A stretch of 32,375 nt of DNA from contig DJEU01000046.1 of the NCBI GenBank assembly GCA_002431395.1, positions 1-32,375 of the forward strand. Reading direction: 5' to 3'. The notes under the pieces were generated by a model, which searched no databases, had not been told where the DNA came from, and worked only from the letters and a program-made list of their open reading frames with translations. Positions 16,448-23,057 of the stretch are shown one piece after another (the stretch's first letter is position 1; the number at the start of each line of letters is the position of its first letter). The stretch is from Lachnoclostridium sp. UBA5890. Its GTDB lineage: Bacteria; Bacillota; Clostridia; Lachnospirales; Lachnospiraceae. The position numbers were made by a program, and so were the translations under genes.

Positions 16448-16733
16448 AAGGTGCTGCCATATACGGTAGGCGGTTAGCCTCCTCCAGAGAGTTTTAGCTC
16501 TGTTTACATAGAAATCCTTTTTGGGAAATTCGTTTGAGGAGGTGTGTGCTCATGCTCACAATCGAAGGATTCATAGCTGTTATCAGCTTGTGCCTGACTT
16601 GTTTTAGTGTTGGCTATTCTTTCGGCAGGAGAGATAGCAGGACACAAAATGACCGCCCATAGTTCTGGCAAACTGAGCGGTCATTCTTAACCATTTAGAT
16701 TTATCAGGCTAACCGTCTATCGGTAGTACCTTT
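16448..16733 (+). repeat. Long-range inverted repeat enclosing the small toxin-like gene
   Basis: The left arm (16448-16480) and right arm (16706-16732) pair as two blocks: TAGGCGGTTAGCCT with AGGCTAACCGTCTA, and AAGGTGCTGCC with GGTAGTACCTT. All imperfect positions inside the blocks are G-U in the plus-strand RNA and would be A-C mismatches in the opposite RNA. The fold therefore belongs to the plus-strand transcript, joining its 5' and 3' ends around the peptide gene. Confidence 0.75.
16552..16662 (+). CDS. 36-residue hydrophobic peptide, probable type I toxin
   Basis: ATG 16552 with AGGAGG (16537-16542) encodes 36 residues: a hydrophobic helix (IEGFIAVISLCLTCFSVGYS) and a short charged tail (FGRRDSRTQNDRP). 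This shape and the start M-x-T resemble holin-like/Fst/TxpA type I toxins that damage the membrane. The 5' leader carries CCTCCTC (16478-16484), exactly complementary to GAGGAGG (16536-16542), so the ribosome site can be masked. The message ends are complementary, and a strong antisense promoter faces it from 16771. No dedicated plus promoter is clear; TATATT at 16441-16446 is a weak -10. The peptide family is inferred from layout, not from a database match. Confidence 0.65.
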   Translation: MLTIEGFIAVISLCLTCFSVGYSFGRRDSRTQNDRP

Positions 16734-16737
16734 CTAA
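16645..16737 (-). ncRNA. Predicted antisense RNA (antitoxin) to the small peptide gene
   Basis: The minus-strand promoter at 16743-16771 would start RNA near 16736. Reading leftward it covers the right inverted-repeat arm and a 9 bp hairpin (16677-16685 with 16648-16656), followed on this strand by TTTT-G, a plausible terminator. The roughly 90 nt RNA would overlap the 3' part of the toxin message, including the last codons, as in TxpA/RatA and Fst systems. No protein gene lies in its path. Confidence 0.55.
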
Positions 16738-16742
16738 CTATT

Positions 16743-16771
16743 ATAATAGCATTACATTTCCTTTATGTCAA
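16743..16771 (-). promoter_or_regulatory. Antisense RNA promoter
   Basis: On the minus strand TTGACA (16771-16766), a 17 bp spacer and TATTAT (16748-16743) make a near-consensus promoter. The minus-strand gene to its right has already ended at 16780, so the promoter points only at the small peptide locus. A second TATAAT overlaps at 16745-16740. Confidence 0.75.
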
Positions 16772-16779
16772 TCTATGAT

Positions 16780-17119
16780 TCAAAATATTCCATTGCAGGC
16801 AAGTACATCTTCTATCCCCAGACGCATGAAGTCTGCTATGGAATGATCCCGATATAATTTTCTGAAATATTCCATCAGATTTTGATCTTTGTAAGATTCC
16901 TCATAAAAATGATCATGTGCCGGATGCTGGCTTACGCAATATTTTTTCAGGGGTGTTTCAAAAAATAAGGCATCAATGGCTATTTCAGAAAAAGACCAGA
17001 CGAGGGAGGATGCGTGTTGGTCTTTAAACAGCGCATTCCATTTATGAAACCAGTAATAATGAATCAGTTCATGAACACAAGTCTCCAGCATTTCTTCCAA
17101 TTTCCTGCATACTAAACAT
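16780..17119 (-). pseudogene. HExxH-motif protein, frameshifted remnant
   Basis: The readable frame (17100-16780, 106 residues from a TTG) contains VHELIHYYWFHKW, a zinc-protease type HExxH motif, then WSFSEIAIDALFFETPLKKY and DHFYEESYKDQNLMEYFRKL. The better start is ATG 17119-17117, preceded by AGGAAAGGAG, but it lies in another frame and stops after 16 codons. Removing one A from the AAA run (plus-strand TTT 17101-17103) joins MFSMQE to LEEMLETCVHEL. The motif sits almost at the N-terminus, so even the repaired gene (about 111 residues) may be a C-terminal piece of a longer protein. Family not identified. Confidence 0.55.
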
Positions 17120-17164
17120 AATGAAACTCCTTTCCTGACTCAGCGGTCATCTGAATATGATTTC

Positions 17165-17173
17165 ATTATACCA
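17165..17173 (-). promoter_or_regulatory. Extended -10 promoter of the HExxH remnant
   Basis: Minus-strand TGGTATAAT (17173-17165) is an extended -10 element. The nearest -35-like TTGATA lies 20 bp upstream, long but tolerable with an extended -10. Confidence 0.5.
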
Positions 17174-17252
17174 TACAATTATCACAATGCTATCAAATGG
17201 TGTTTGAGTTTTACCACCGGGAAACAAATTCCAAAGTTCATAACGTAAATAC

Positions 17253-17291
17253 AAAAACAGGATTCCACATCACTCTGTCTGTGTAATCCTG
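17253..17291 (-). terminator. Terminator of tRNA-Trp
   Basis: On the minus strand CAGGATTACACA pairs with TGTGGAATCCTG (17291-17258), followed by TTTTT (17257-17253). Confidence 0.85.
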
Positions 17292-17300
17292 CCTAAGTAA

Positions 17301-17371
17301 CAGGGGCACTAGGAATCGAACCCAGCTCTGGAGTTTTGGAGACTCTTATTCTACCGATGAACTATGCCCCT
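17301..17371 (-). tRNA. tRNA-Trp (CCA)
   Basis: The minus strand reads AGGGGCATAGTTCATCGGTA and onward. The acceptor stem is AGGGGCA/TGCCCCT, the D stem GTTC/GAAT, the anticodon loop CTCCAAA with anticodon CCA, and the T arm CTGGG-TTCGATT-CCTAG. The discriminator base is G, and the 3' CCA is not encoded. The sequence is close to the standard Firmicute tRNA-Trp. It has its own promoter and terminator. Confidence 0.95.
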
Positions 17372-17407
17372 ATATGAAATTGTTTCGGTAAACACACCGA
17401 CTTATTT

Positions 17408-17436
17408 ATCATACAGTTTTTTTGTCGATTTGTCAA
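17408..17436 (-). promoter_or_regulatory. tRNA-Trp promoter
   Basis: On the minus strand TTGACA (17436-17431), a 17 bp spacer and TATGAT (17413-17408) precede the tRNA by about 36 bp. Confidence 0.85.
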
Positions 17437-17490
17437 GTATAAAATGAAAAAAAGCGGAGCTGATTTTTCAGCCCCCAATATTAAATGTTC

Positions 17491-17676
17491 AGTAACTATT
17501 CAGGGTCCCCTCCATTCGCATTTCGAACACTTCGTGTTCTTTCTCGCCTTTGACAAGGCTAAAAATGCTCATGTGGGGAGGGGGACCTTATTAGATCCAA
17601 TGTGCAGAAAAACAATGTTTTTTACGTACAAGCACGAAAATACATTGTTTTTGCACATCGGACCTGAATAGTTACT
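17491..17676. mobile_element. MITE-like cloverleaf inverted-repeat element
   Basis: Terminal arms AGTAACTATTCAGGGTCC (17491-17508) and GGACCTGAATAGTTACT (17660-17676) are inverted copies. Inside lie GGTCCCCTCC (17504-17513) with GGAGGGGGACC (17577-17587), GCATTT with AAATGC, GAACAC-TTC-GTGTTC (17525-17539) and GCCTT-TGAC-AAGGC (17546-17559). A long hairpin (about 17597-17660) is built on CCAATGTGCA / TGCACATCGG and AAAACAATGT / ACATTGTTTT. The whole folds as a multi-armed cloverleaf. ATGTTCAGTAACT occurs directly at both edges (17485-17497 and 17680-17692). No transposase is encoded; a 75-residue open frame across it is a by-product of the hairpins. Confidence 0.65.
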
Positions 17677-19256
17677 TATATGTTCAGTAACTCACTGTAA
17701 ACTTTCAAAGCACCGTCGGTCTCATGAGCAAGCACTTTCTTTGCAAGCACTTTACCGAGCTGTACGCCTTCCTGGTCAAAACTGTTGACATTCCATACAA
17801 ATCCCTGGAACATTACTTTGTTTTCAAAATGAGCCAGAAGGGCACCAAGTGTCTCCGGTGTCAGCTGGTCGCCGATGATAATGCTCGATGGACGGCCGCC
17901 TTCGAAGTTTTTATTGTTATTTTCATCTTTTTTACCACAGGCAAATGCAACAATCTGTGCGGCTACGTTAGCACACAGTTTCTGCTGGCTTGTGCTGCCC
18001 TGGATATCCACATCGGTGTCTAACTGATTGTTTTTAAAACCGATGAACTGGAGAGGAACAATGTCGGTTCCCTGATGTAACAGCTGGTAGAAGGAGTGCT
18101 GTCCGTTGGTTCCCGGTTCACCGAAAATGACAGGACCGGTTGGATAGGAGACAGGCTCGCCAAAGCGGTTTACGGACTTTCCGTTGGATTCCATATCCAA
18201 CTGCTGTAAATGAGCAGGAAAACGGCTGAGAGCCTGTGAATATGGAAGGACAGCGGTTGCCGGATAGCCAAGAACGTTTCTTTCATAAACGCCGATCAAA
18301 GCATCAAGCATTGCCGGGTTCTTCAGAAGGTCTTCGTTTTTCGCAAGTGCATCTTCCTCGGCAGCACCATTTAAGAAACGAGCAAACACGTTTGGTCCAA
18401 AGGCAAGAGAAAGAACGGCTCCACCGACTGCGGAAGTTGAGGAAAAACGTCCTCCGATATAGTCATCCATAAAGAAGGCAGCCAGATAATCGTCACTCTT
18501 TGCAAGAGGAGAAGTTTCGCTGGTAACAGCGATCATATGTTTTGCCGGATCCAGACCGGCTTTTTTCAAAGCATCTTTTACAAAAGATTCATTGGTCAAT
18601 GTTTCCAATGTTGTACCGGATTTGGAAACGAGAACGAAAATCGCGTGAGCAACATCCGTTGCCTTTAATACAGCAGCGGCATCATCCGGATCTACGTTGC
18701 TGATGAACTTTGCGTCCATTTTAAAAGTATCATTCTTTTTCGCCCAGTTTTCAAGAGCGATATACATTGCGCGGGGACCGAGGTCACTTCCGCCGATTCC
18801 AATCTGAACTACGGTCGTAAATTTCTCACCGGCAGCATTGGTGATCTCACCATTGTGAACTTTGTTTGCAAAATCAGCGATGCGTTTTTGCTGGCTGACA
18901 TAAAATTCACGTTTGTCAACGCCGTCAGCAGTAACGGTTTCGCCGAGCTGTCCGCGTGTCAGCTGGTGAAGCACGAGACGTTTTTCACCGGTATTGATCA
19001 CGGCACCGTTGTATAATTCTTTATATTTTTCTACCAATTCAGCTTCTTCCGCCAAAGAGGAAAGAGCCTTCAGGATGTCATCATTTACCTGCTTCGAAGC
19101 ATAGTTGTAAGAAAGACCGGCAGCCATCGGTACCTGATAAGCCTGTACACGTTTTGCGCCGTTTTCTCCTGACATAACATCTGCGAGATTTACCTGTTCT
19201 TTTTGAGACAATGCTTTGTAAGAATCCAAAGTGTCTAAGTTATTCCAATTACTCAT
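17676..19256 (-). CDS. pgi: Glucose-6-phosphate isomerase
   Basis: Interconverts glucose-6-phosphate and fructose-6-phosphate in glycolysis; cytosolic. The 526 residues fit the longer PGI form. Visible landmarks are IGIGGSDLGPRAM (152-164), SKSGTTLET (phosphate binding, 211-219), IGGRFSSTSAVGG (267-279), the catalytic E356 in LDMESNGKS, and H387 in GTNGQHSFYQLLHQG. ATG 19256 is preceded by AGGAGG on the minus strand (plus 19263-19268). The stop codon overlaps the last base of the cloverleaf element, which may supply its transcript end. It has its own promoter. Confidence 0.98.
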   Translation of the reverse strand: MSNWNNLDTLDSYKALSQKEQVNLADVMSGENGAKRVQAYQVPMAAGLSYNYASKQVNDDILKALSSLAEEAELVEKYKELYNGAVINTGEKRLVLHQLTRGQLGETVTADGVDKREFYVSQQKRIADFANKVHNGEITNAAGEKFTTVVQIGIGGSDLGPRAMYIALENWAKKNDTFKMDAKFISNVDPDDAAAVLKATDVAHAIFVLVSKSGTTLETLTNESFVKDALKKAGLDPAKHMIAVTSETSPLAKSDDYLAAFFMDDYIGGRFSSTSAVGGAVLSLAFGPNVFARFLNGAAEEDALAKNEDLLKNPAMLDALIGVYERNVLGYPATAVLPYSQALSRFPAHLQQLDMESNGKSVNRFGEPVSYPTGPVIFGEPGTNGQHSFYQLLHQGTDIVPLQFIGFKNNQLDTDVDIQGSTSQQKLCANVAAQIVAFACGKKDENNNKNFEGGRPSSIIIGDQLTPETLGALLAHFENKVMFQGFVWNVNSFDQEGVQLGKVLAKKVLAHETDGALKVYSELLNI

Positions 19257-19269
19257 ACAATCCTCCTGT

Positions 19270-19289
19270 CCGGAGCGTAAGATGCTCCG
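19270..19289 (-). promoter_or_regulatory. Hairpin in the pgi leader
   Basis: Minus-strand CGGAGCATCTTACGCTCCGG can form a 6 bp stem just upstream of the pgi ribosome site. It may stabilise the message; no known riboswitch is recognised. Confidence 0.35.
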
Positions 19290-19327
19290 ATAATACTTTC
19301 CATGTACTGATGTACATAACTACTTAT

Positions 19328-19356
19328 ATTATATAATACATTCGGGCAATCTGCAA
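19328..19356 (-). promoter_or_regulatory. pgi promoter
   Basis: On the minus strand TTGCAG (19356-19351), a 17 bp spacer and TATAAT (19333-19328) lie directly behind the end of the carrier gene, separating pgi from it. Confidence 0.8.
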
Positions 19357-19363
19357 TGAAAAT

Positions 19364-20302
19364 TTAGAGAACGCCCATGCTTTTTAATACAAAGATCCAC
19401 GCGGTCAAAGTGATGGACGAAAGCAGTGTAGTTAATACGATAACGCTGCTTGTCAAAACGACATCATTTCCGGTATTCTTTGCCATGATATAGCACGATA
19501 CCGTTGCCGGTGAGCCAAGCATGATGAGGATGCCGACCAGTTCCTGGCGGCGGTAGCCCATATAGATCGCCGGCGGAAGAAAGATGGCACACAGCAGGAT
19601 CAATTTAATAAAACTGGCAAGCAGGGTAGGGCGTATTTTCTTGATCGCCTTTTTTCCTTCAAATCCGGCTCCGATGGAAAGAAGTGCCAGCGGAGAAGCG
19701 GTGGAAGCCAGATAAGAGATCCCCTTGTTGACAAATGTTGGGAAATGAATATCCAAAAAGGCAAACGGAAGGGCAATCAGGATTCCCAGCAAGAGCGGAT
19801 TTTTAAAAATGTTTATTATCGTATGTTTTACATCCGGATGTTCGCCGTTGTCCCCCTTAATCGTCAAAATGATCACGGCAAAAATGTTAAACAATGGAAC
19901 GGCACCGATGATCATCAAAGGCGCCATACCGGCACTGTCATACATATTATCAATAAAGGCAAGTCCGAGTATCGCGGCACTGCTTCGGTAAGAAGCCTGA
20001 ATAAAGGCCCCCTTTTCCGATTCGTTTTTCATAAATTTTTCGGTCAGAAACCAAAGAATTAATATGACAAACAAAGTGACAAAAAAGCAATACAACACAT
20101 AGTTTAAATCAAAGGAATCACGGATATTATTTTCCGTCAGATCCTTGAAAACAAGGGCGGGAAGGGCTACGTAAAAAACGTATTTATCCGCGGATTTTGT
20201 AAATTCTTCATTGATGATTTTTAGTCGAAATAATACTTTGCCGAGCACCATGATCAAAAAGATCGGAAGTGTGGCATTTAAACTGTAAAGAAAATTTTCC
20301 AT
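19364..20302 (-). CDS. AEC (auxin efflux carrier) family transporter
   Basis: A 312-residue membrane protein with about ten hydrophobic helices in two five-helix halves. The N-terminal half begins NATLPIFLIMVLGKVLFRL, and polar breaks such as YVFYVALPALVF resemble AEC/malate permease carriers. The second half has ASTASPLALLSIGAGF and GSPATVSCYIMAKN, the typical C-terminal motif region. Members move organic acids or similar anions; the substrate here cannot be named. ATG 20302 has AAAGGA upstream on the minus strand, and the gene has its own promoter. Confidence 0.9.
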   Translation of the reverse strand: MENFLYSLNATLPIFLIMVLGKVLFRLKIINEEFTKSADKYVFYVALPALVFKDLTENNIRDSFDLNYVLYCFFVTLFVILILWFLTEKFMKNESEKGAFIQASYRSSAAILGLAFIDNMYDSAGMAPLMIIGAVPLFNIFAVIILTIKGDNGEHPDVKHTIINIFKNPLLLGILIALPFAFLDIHFPTFVNKGISYLASTASPLALLSIGAGFEGKKAIKKIRPTLLASFIKLILLCAIFLPPAIYMGYRRQELVGILIMLGSPATVSCYIMAKNTGNDVVLTSSVIVLTTLLSSITLTAWIFVLKSMGVL

Positions 20303-20353
20303 TGTTCTGATTCCTTTCTGTATATAACGGTTGGCTTGTAAAGCCTGTTATTT

Positions 20354-20382
20354 ATTATACATCCGGCCGGCTCAAACGGCAA
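20354..20382 (-). promoter_or_regulatory. Promoter of the AEC transporter
   Basis: On the minus strand TTGCCG (20382-20377), a 17 bp spacer and TATAAT (20359-20354). A small hairpin GGCTT-TAC-AAGCC lies in the leader. Confidence 0.75.
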
Positions 20383-20442
20383 GACATATCTTCCCGCGGG
20401 CAGGCATATACATGAAGTAAAGAAAAGCAAAGGGAAATAATT

Positions 20443-20877
20443 ATGGGAAAAAATGGAAAGATCAAGATGGCTGTGCTGCTTGTCCTCTGTATGATGACAG
20501 TGGTGGTCCTCTGTGGCTGTGGACAGACATCGACCGGACAGAAAGAAGAGGGGACGGAATGTGATTATACTGTTGTCGCTACGCGGGACTGCCCGGAAGA
20601 ATTTTTGAAAAATCTGGAGGAGAAAAAGATAAATCCGTTTCAAATGACATATCAGGATGGCACCTATCTGTATATGGCAGTTGGTTACGGCGAACAAAAG
20701 ACAGGGGGCTACAGTATACTGGTTAAAAAATTGACGGAAACAAAGGATAAAATTTTTCTTAACACAGAATTAAGAGGTCCATCAAAAGAAGAAATAGTTT
20801 TGAAAAAGCCGAGTTTTCCGTATGTTGTGATAAAAGTTGAAAATAAATCTAAAGAAGTGGTCTTTGAAGCACATTGA
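20443..20877 (+). CDS. PrcB-like lipoprotein
   Basis: A 144-residue protein with a lipoprotein signal (VVVLCGCG, lipid-anchored C26). After a variable stretch comes a region resembling the PrcB C-terminal domain: YMAVGYGEQKTGGYSILVKK, then a charged segment and PFPYVVIKV-like ending (SFPYVVIKVENK). PrcB in Treponema is a subunit of a surface protease complex; in clostridia these stand-alone lipoproteins have no established role. AAAGGGA precedes ATG 20443. It is divergent from the AEC gene. Confidence 0.75.
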   Translation: MGKNGKIKMAVLLVLCMMTVVVLCGCGQTSTGQKEEGTECDYTVVATRDCPEEFLKNLEEKKINPFQMTYQDGTYLYMAVGYGEQKTGGYSILVKKLTETKDKIFLNTELRGPSKEEIVLKKPSFPYVVIKVENKSKEVVFEAH

Positions 20878-20886
20878 GGAAGAAAC

Positions 20887-20915
20887 TTGTAATTTTGGGA
20901 TAATTGGGGTATAAT
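20887..20915 (+). promoter_or_regulatory. Promoter of the EAL protein gene
   Basis: TTGTAA (20887-20892), a 17 bp spacer and TATAAT (20910-20915). Confidence 0.8.
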
Positions 20916-20943
20916 ACACAATGTAAATAAAGATGAAAGAGGG

Positions 20944-22449
20944 ATGAATGAATTGTTAGTGAAACGAATCCGCTCTAAACTGTATGAGTGGCGGAATATA
21001 ATAGGCATGGTAGTATGGGACGTCGTGCTTGGTGCGGCGCTTGTTTTTTTCTTATACGTTGCCTTGATGAATGTGTCAAATACATCGCTGCGAATTGCGT
21101 TAATGGCATTTACTGTAGCAATCATCGCATTTTCGATTGTGGTAAAATATGTGTTGTTTTATCAAAAAACAGGAGTAGATGACATTACCGGAGGAAAAAA
21201 TAAACGGGAATTTGAGAGAATTGCACGGATTCTGTTGCAGGGAAGCGGAGAGTTTGCCCTTGTTTATGCAAATATTGATCGTTTCAAATTGGTTAATGAA
21301 TTATATGGCGATGAAGAAGGCGATCGAGTGCTGCGCCAGGTTCATAAAGTGATCGACAACGAACTACTCAGTTGGGATGAGGTGTCCGGCAGAATTATGG
21401 CAGATAATTTTGGAATGCTTTTGCGCTTTCATTCCATGAAAAAACTGGAACATAGATTGAATCGTTTAAATGAACAGCTTGGTCATTTATGTGATGAGCA
21501 GGGAGTTTCTTATGGATTACGTCTGTGTTTTGGAGTTTATCTTGTTACAGATAAGGAAATGCCTGTCTCCGCGATGCTGGAGAGAGCCAATCTTGCCTTG
21601 AAAAAAACATTGCAGTTACCGCAGCATTTAAAGAAAATAGGCATTTATGATGAAAAAGAACATCAGAAACTGGAACGTGAAAAACATCTGGAGATGCGGA
21701 TGGAACAGGCTTTGAAAAATGGAGAATTTGTACCGTATCTTCAGCCTAAATATGAACTTACTCATGAGACGATTGCCGGAGCAGAGGCACTTGTTCGTTG
21801 GGTATCTCCGGAAGAGGGGATGATTTTTCCGGGAGAATTTATTCCGTTATTTGAAAAAAATGGATTTATCGTGGAGCTGGATTTATATATGTTCGAGCAG
21901 GTTTGTAAAATGATAGAATCCTGGCACAAAAACGGATACCGGATCATCCCGGTTTCGGTCAATATGTCGCGTGGACATTTTCTGGTACCAAACTTTTTTG
22001 ACCGTTACAAGGAAATTTTAGAACGATATGATGTGCCGAAAGGAAGTATTGAGATTGAATTGACAGAGTCCTTATTCTTTAATGAAATCTCTATGATGAC
22101 GGATCTTGTGAATAAGATTCATGAAGCGGGACTGCGTTGTTCCATCGATGATTTTGGCAGTGGATATTCTTCTTTGAACATGTTAAAAGATATCAAAGTA
22201 GATGCATTGAAACTGGATCGCGTATTCTTTATCGAGACAGAAGAGGACAAGCGAGGCAAAGATATCATAAACAGCATTCTTCATCTGGCACAGAATCTGC
22301 ATTTGCAGACGATTTCGGAAGGTGTGGAGATCCGATCCCAGGTCGAATATCTGAAAGAGATGGACTGCGATTACATCCAGGGATTTGTTTTTGCGAAACC
22401 GATGCCAGTCAGTGATTTTGTGAAAATTGCATTTACGAAGAGTGCATAA
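20944..22449 (+). CDS. Membrane c-di-GMP phosphodiesterase (degenerate GGDEF, EAL)
   Basis: About 500 residues. Two transmembrane helices (about 19-42 and 50-73) precede a GGDEF-fold domain (about 80-235), in which the catalytic GGDEF is replaced by MADNF (152-156), so it should not synthesise c-di-GMP. The EAL domain (about 250-500) keeps its metal and catalytic residues: EAL 281-283, N340, E372, D402-D403, K423, E459 and Q479. A working phosphodiesterase that lowers c-di-GMP is likely. The start is uncertain. ATG 20944 directly touches AGAGGG (20938-20943), which is too close; TTG 20953, 9 nt from that site, is the better start and shortens the protein by three residues. Confidence 0.9.
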   Translation: MNELLVKRIRSKLYEWRNIIGMVVWDVVLGAALVFFLYVALMNVSNTSLRIALMAFTVAIIAFSIVVKYVLFYQKTGVDDITGGKNKREFERIARILLQGSGEFALVYANIDRFKLVNELYGDEEGDRVLRQVHKVIDNELLSWDEVSGRIMADNFGMLLRFHSMKKLEHRLNRLNEQLGHLCDEQGVSYGLRLCFGVYLVTDKEMPVSAMLERANLALKKTLQLPQHLKKIGIYDEKEHQKLEREKHLEMRMEQALKNGEFVPYLQPKYELTHETIAGAEALVRWVSPEEGMIFPGEFIPLFEKNGFIVELDLYMFEQVCKMIESWHKNGYRIIPVSVNMSRGHFLVPNFFDRYKEILERYDVPKGSIEIELTESLFFNEISMMTDLVNKIHEAGLRCSIDDFGSGYSSLNMLKDIKVDALKLDRVFFIETEEDKRGKDIINSILHLAQNLHLQTISEGVEIRSQVEYLKEMDCDYIQGFVFAKPMPVSDFVKIAFTKSA

Positions 22450-22465
22450 AATAAGACAAGTTTAT

Positions 22466-22511
22466 ACTCCCTTGAGATACCGAGAGAAGGTTCTCAGGGG
22501 AGTGCTTTTTT
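22466..22511 (+). terminator. Terminator after the EAL gene
   Basis: ACTCCCTTGAGA (22466-22477) pairs with TCTCAGGGGAGT (22492-22503), followed by six T. It also separates the EAL gene from the convergent small gene. Confidence 0.88.
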
Positions 22512-22896
22512 ACATGTACAGGCGTTTGCGGCTTCGGTAACGTGTTCTCCGATATACAATTTCCTGATAGAGAAGAATCGCTGTTACAGCGAGGAGGTCG
22601 TCGGAAGGAGCAACCCCTTCTTCCTGCGATACAGACAGGATTTCTTTTGCCATTCGTTCCAGAGTGACTTTGTCCGGATAGGAGTCGAACAAGACACTTC
22701 CCTCATATTCGAGGCGGTCGCAGTGCTCCTCGATATTCTGCAGTATTTTCTTACACATTCCCGGGTATAATTGTTTCATATATTGAATATCATCTTCGAA
22801 TTCCATCAGTTTTCCGGCACCGAGGATCGGGGTCATTCCCGGGATCAGAGCCGGACCGGGAAAGTAGTCATAAAAAGAAGAAATAGGTGTATTCAT
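22510..22896 (-). CDS. Conserved clostridial protein of unknown function
   Basis: 128 residues, soluble and acidic in the middle, with a basic C-terminus (RRTRYRSRKRLYM). The N-terminus MNTPISSFYDYFPGPALIPG and the segment LMEFEDDIQYMKQLYPGMCK, followed by DRLEYEGSVLFDSYPDKVTL, recall a small protein found widely in Lachnospiraceae. I know no function for it. AAAGGA precedes ATG 22896 on the minus strand. It converges on the EAL gene and is divergent from the C39-like gene. Confidence 0.75.
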   Translation of the reverse strand: MNTPISSFYDYFPGPALIPGMTPILGAGKLMEFEDDIQYMKQLYPGMCKKILQNIEEHCDRLEYEGSVLFDSYPDKVTLERMAKEILSVSQEEGVAPSDDLLAVTAILLYQEIVYRRTRYRSRKRLYM

Positions 22897-22982
22897 AACG
22901 GATTCCTTTCTGGCAGCCGAGGCGTTATACCGATGTTTTATCTTTATTATATGAAAGAATAAAAAAAGTGTGTTTTCTCATC

Positions 22983-23011
22983 TTGCCCTGTTTCACGAAC
23001 TGTGATAAACT
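22983..23011 (+). promoter_or_regulatory. Promoter of the C39-like protein gene
   Basis: TTGCCC (22983-22988), a 17 bp spacer and TAAACT (23006-23011), 47 bp before the start codon. Confidence 0.55.
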
Positions 23012-23057
23012 GTTCCTATGTGGGAAAGTAAGTAAGAAGTTAGAATCGAGGATGTAA

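Noticed and set aside
17444..17671. 75-residue plus-strand open frame across the inverted-repeat element
   Set aside because: It is entirely made of the hairpin arms, has no ribosome site, and starts in the tRNA-Trp promoter.
22946..22951. Minus-strand TATAAT as promoter of the small conserved gene
   Set aside because: No acceptable -35 box at 16-18 bp, so it was not listed as a feature.
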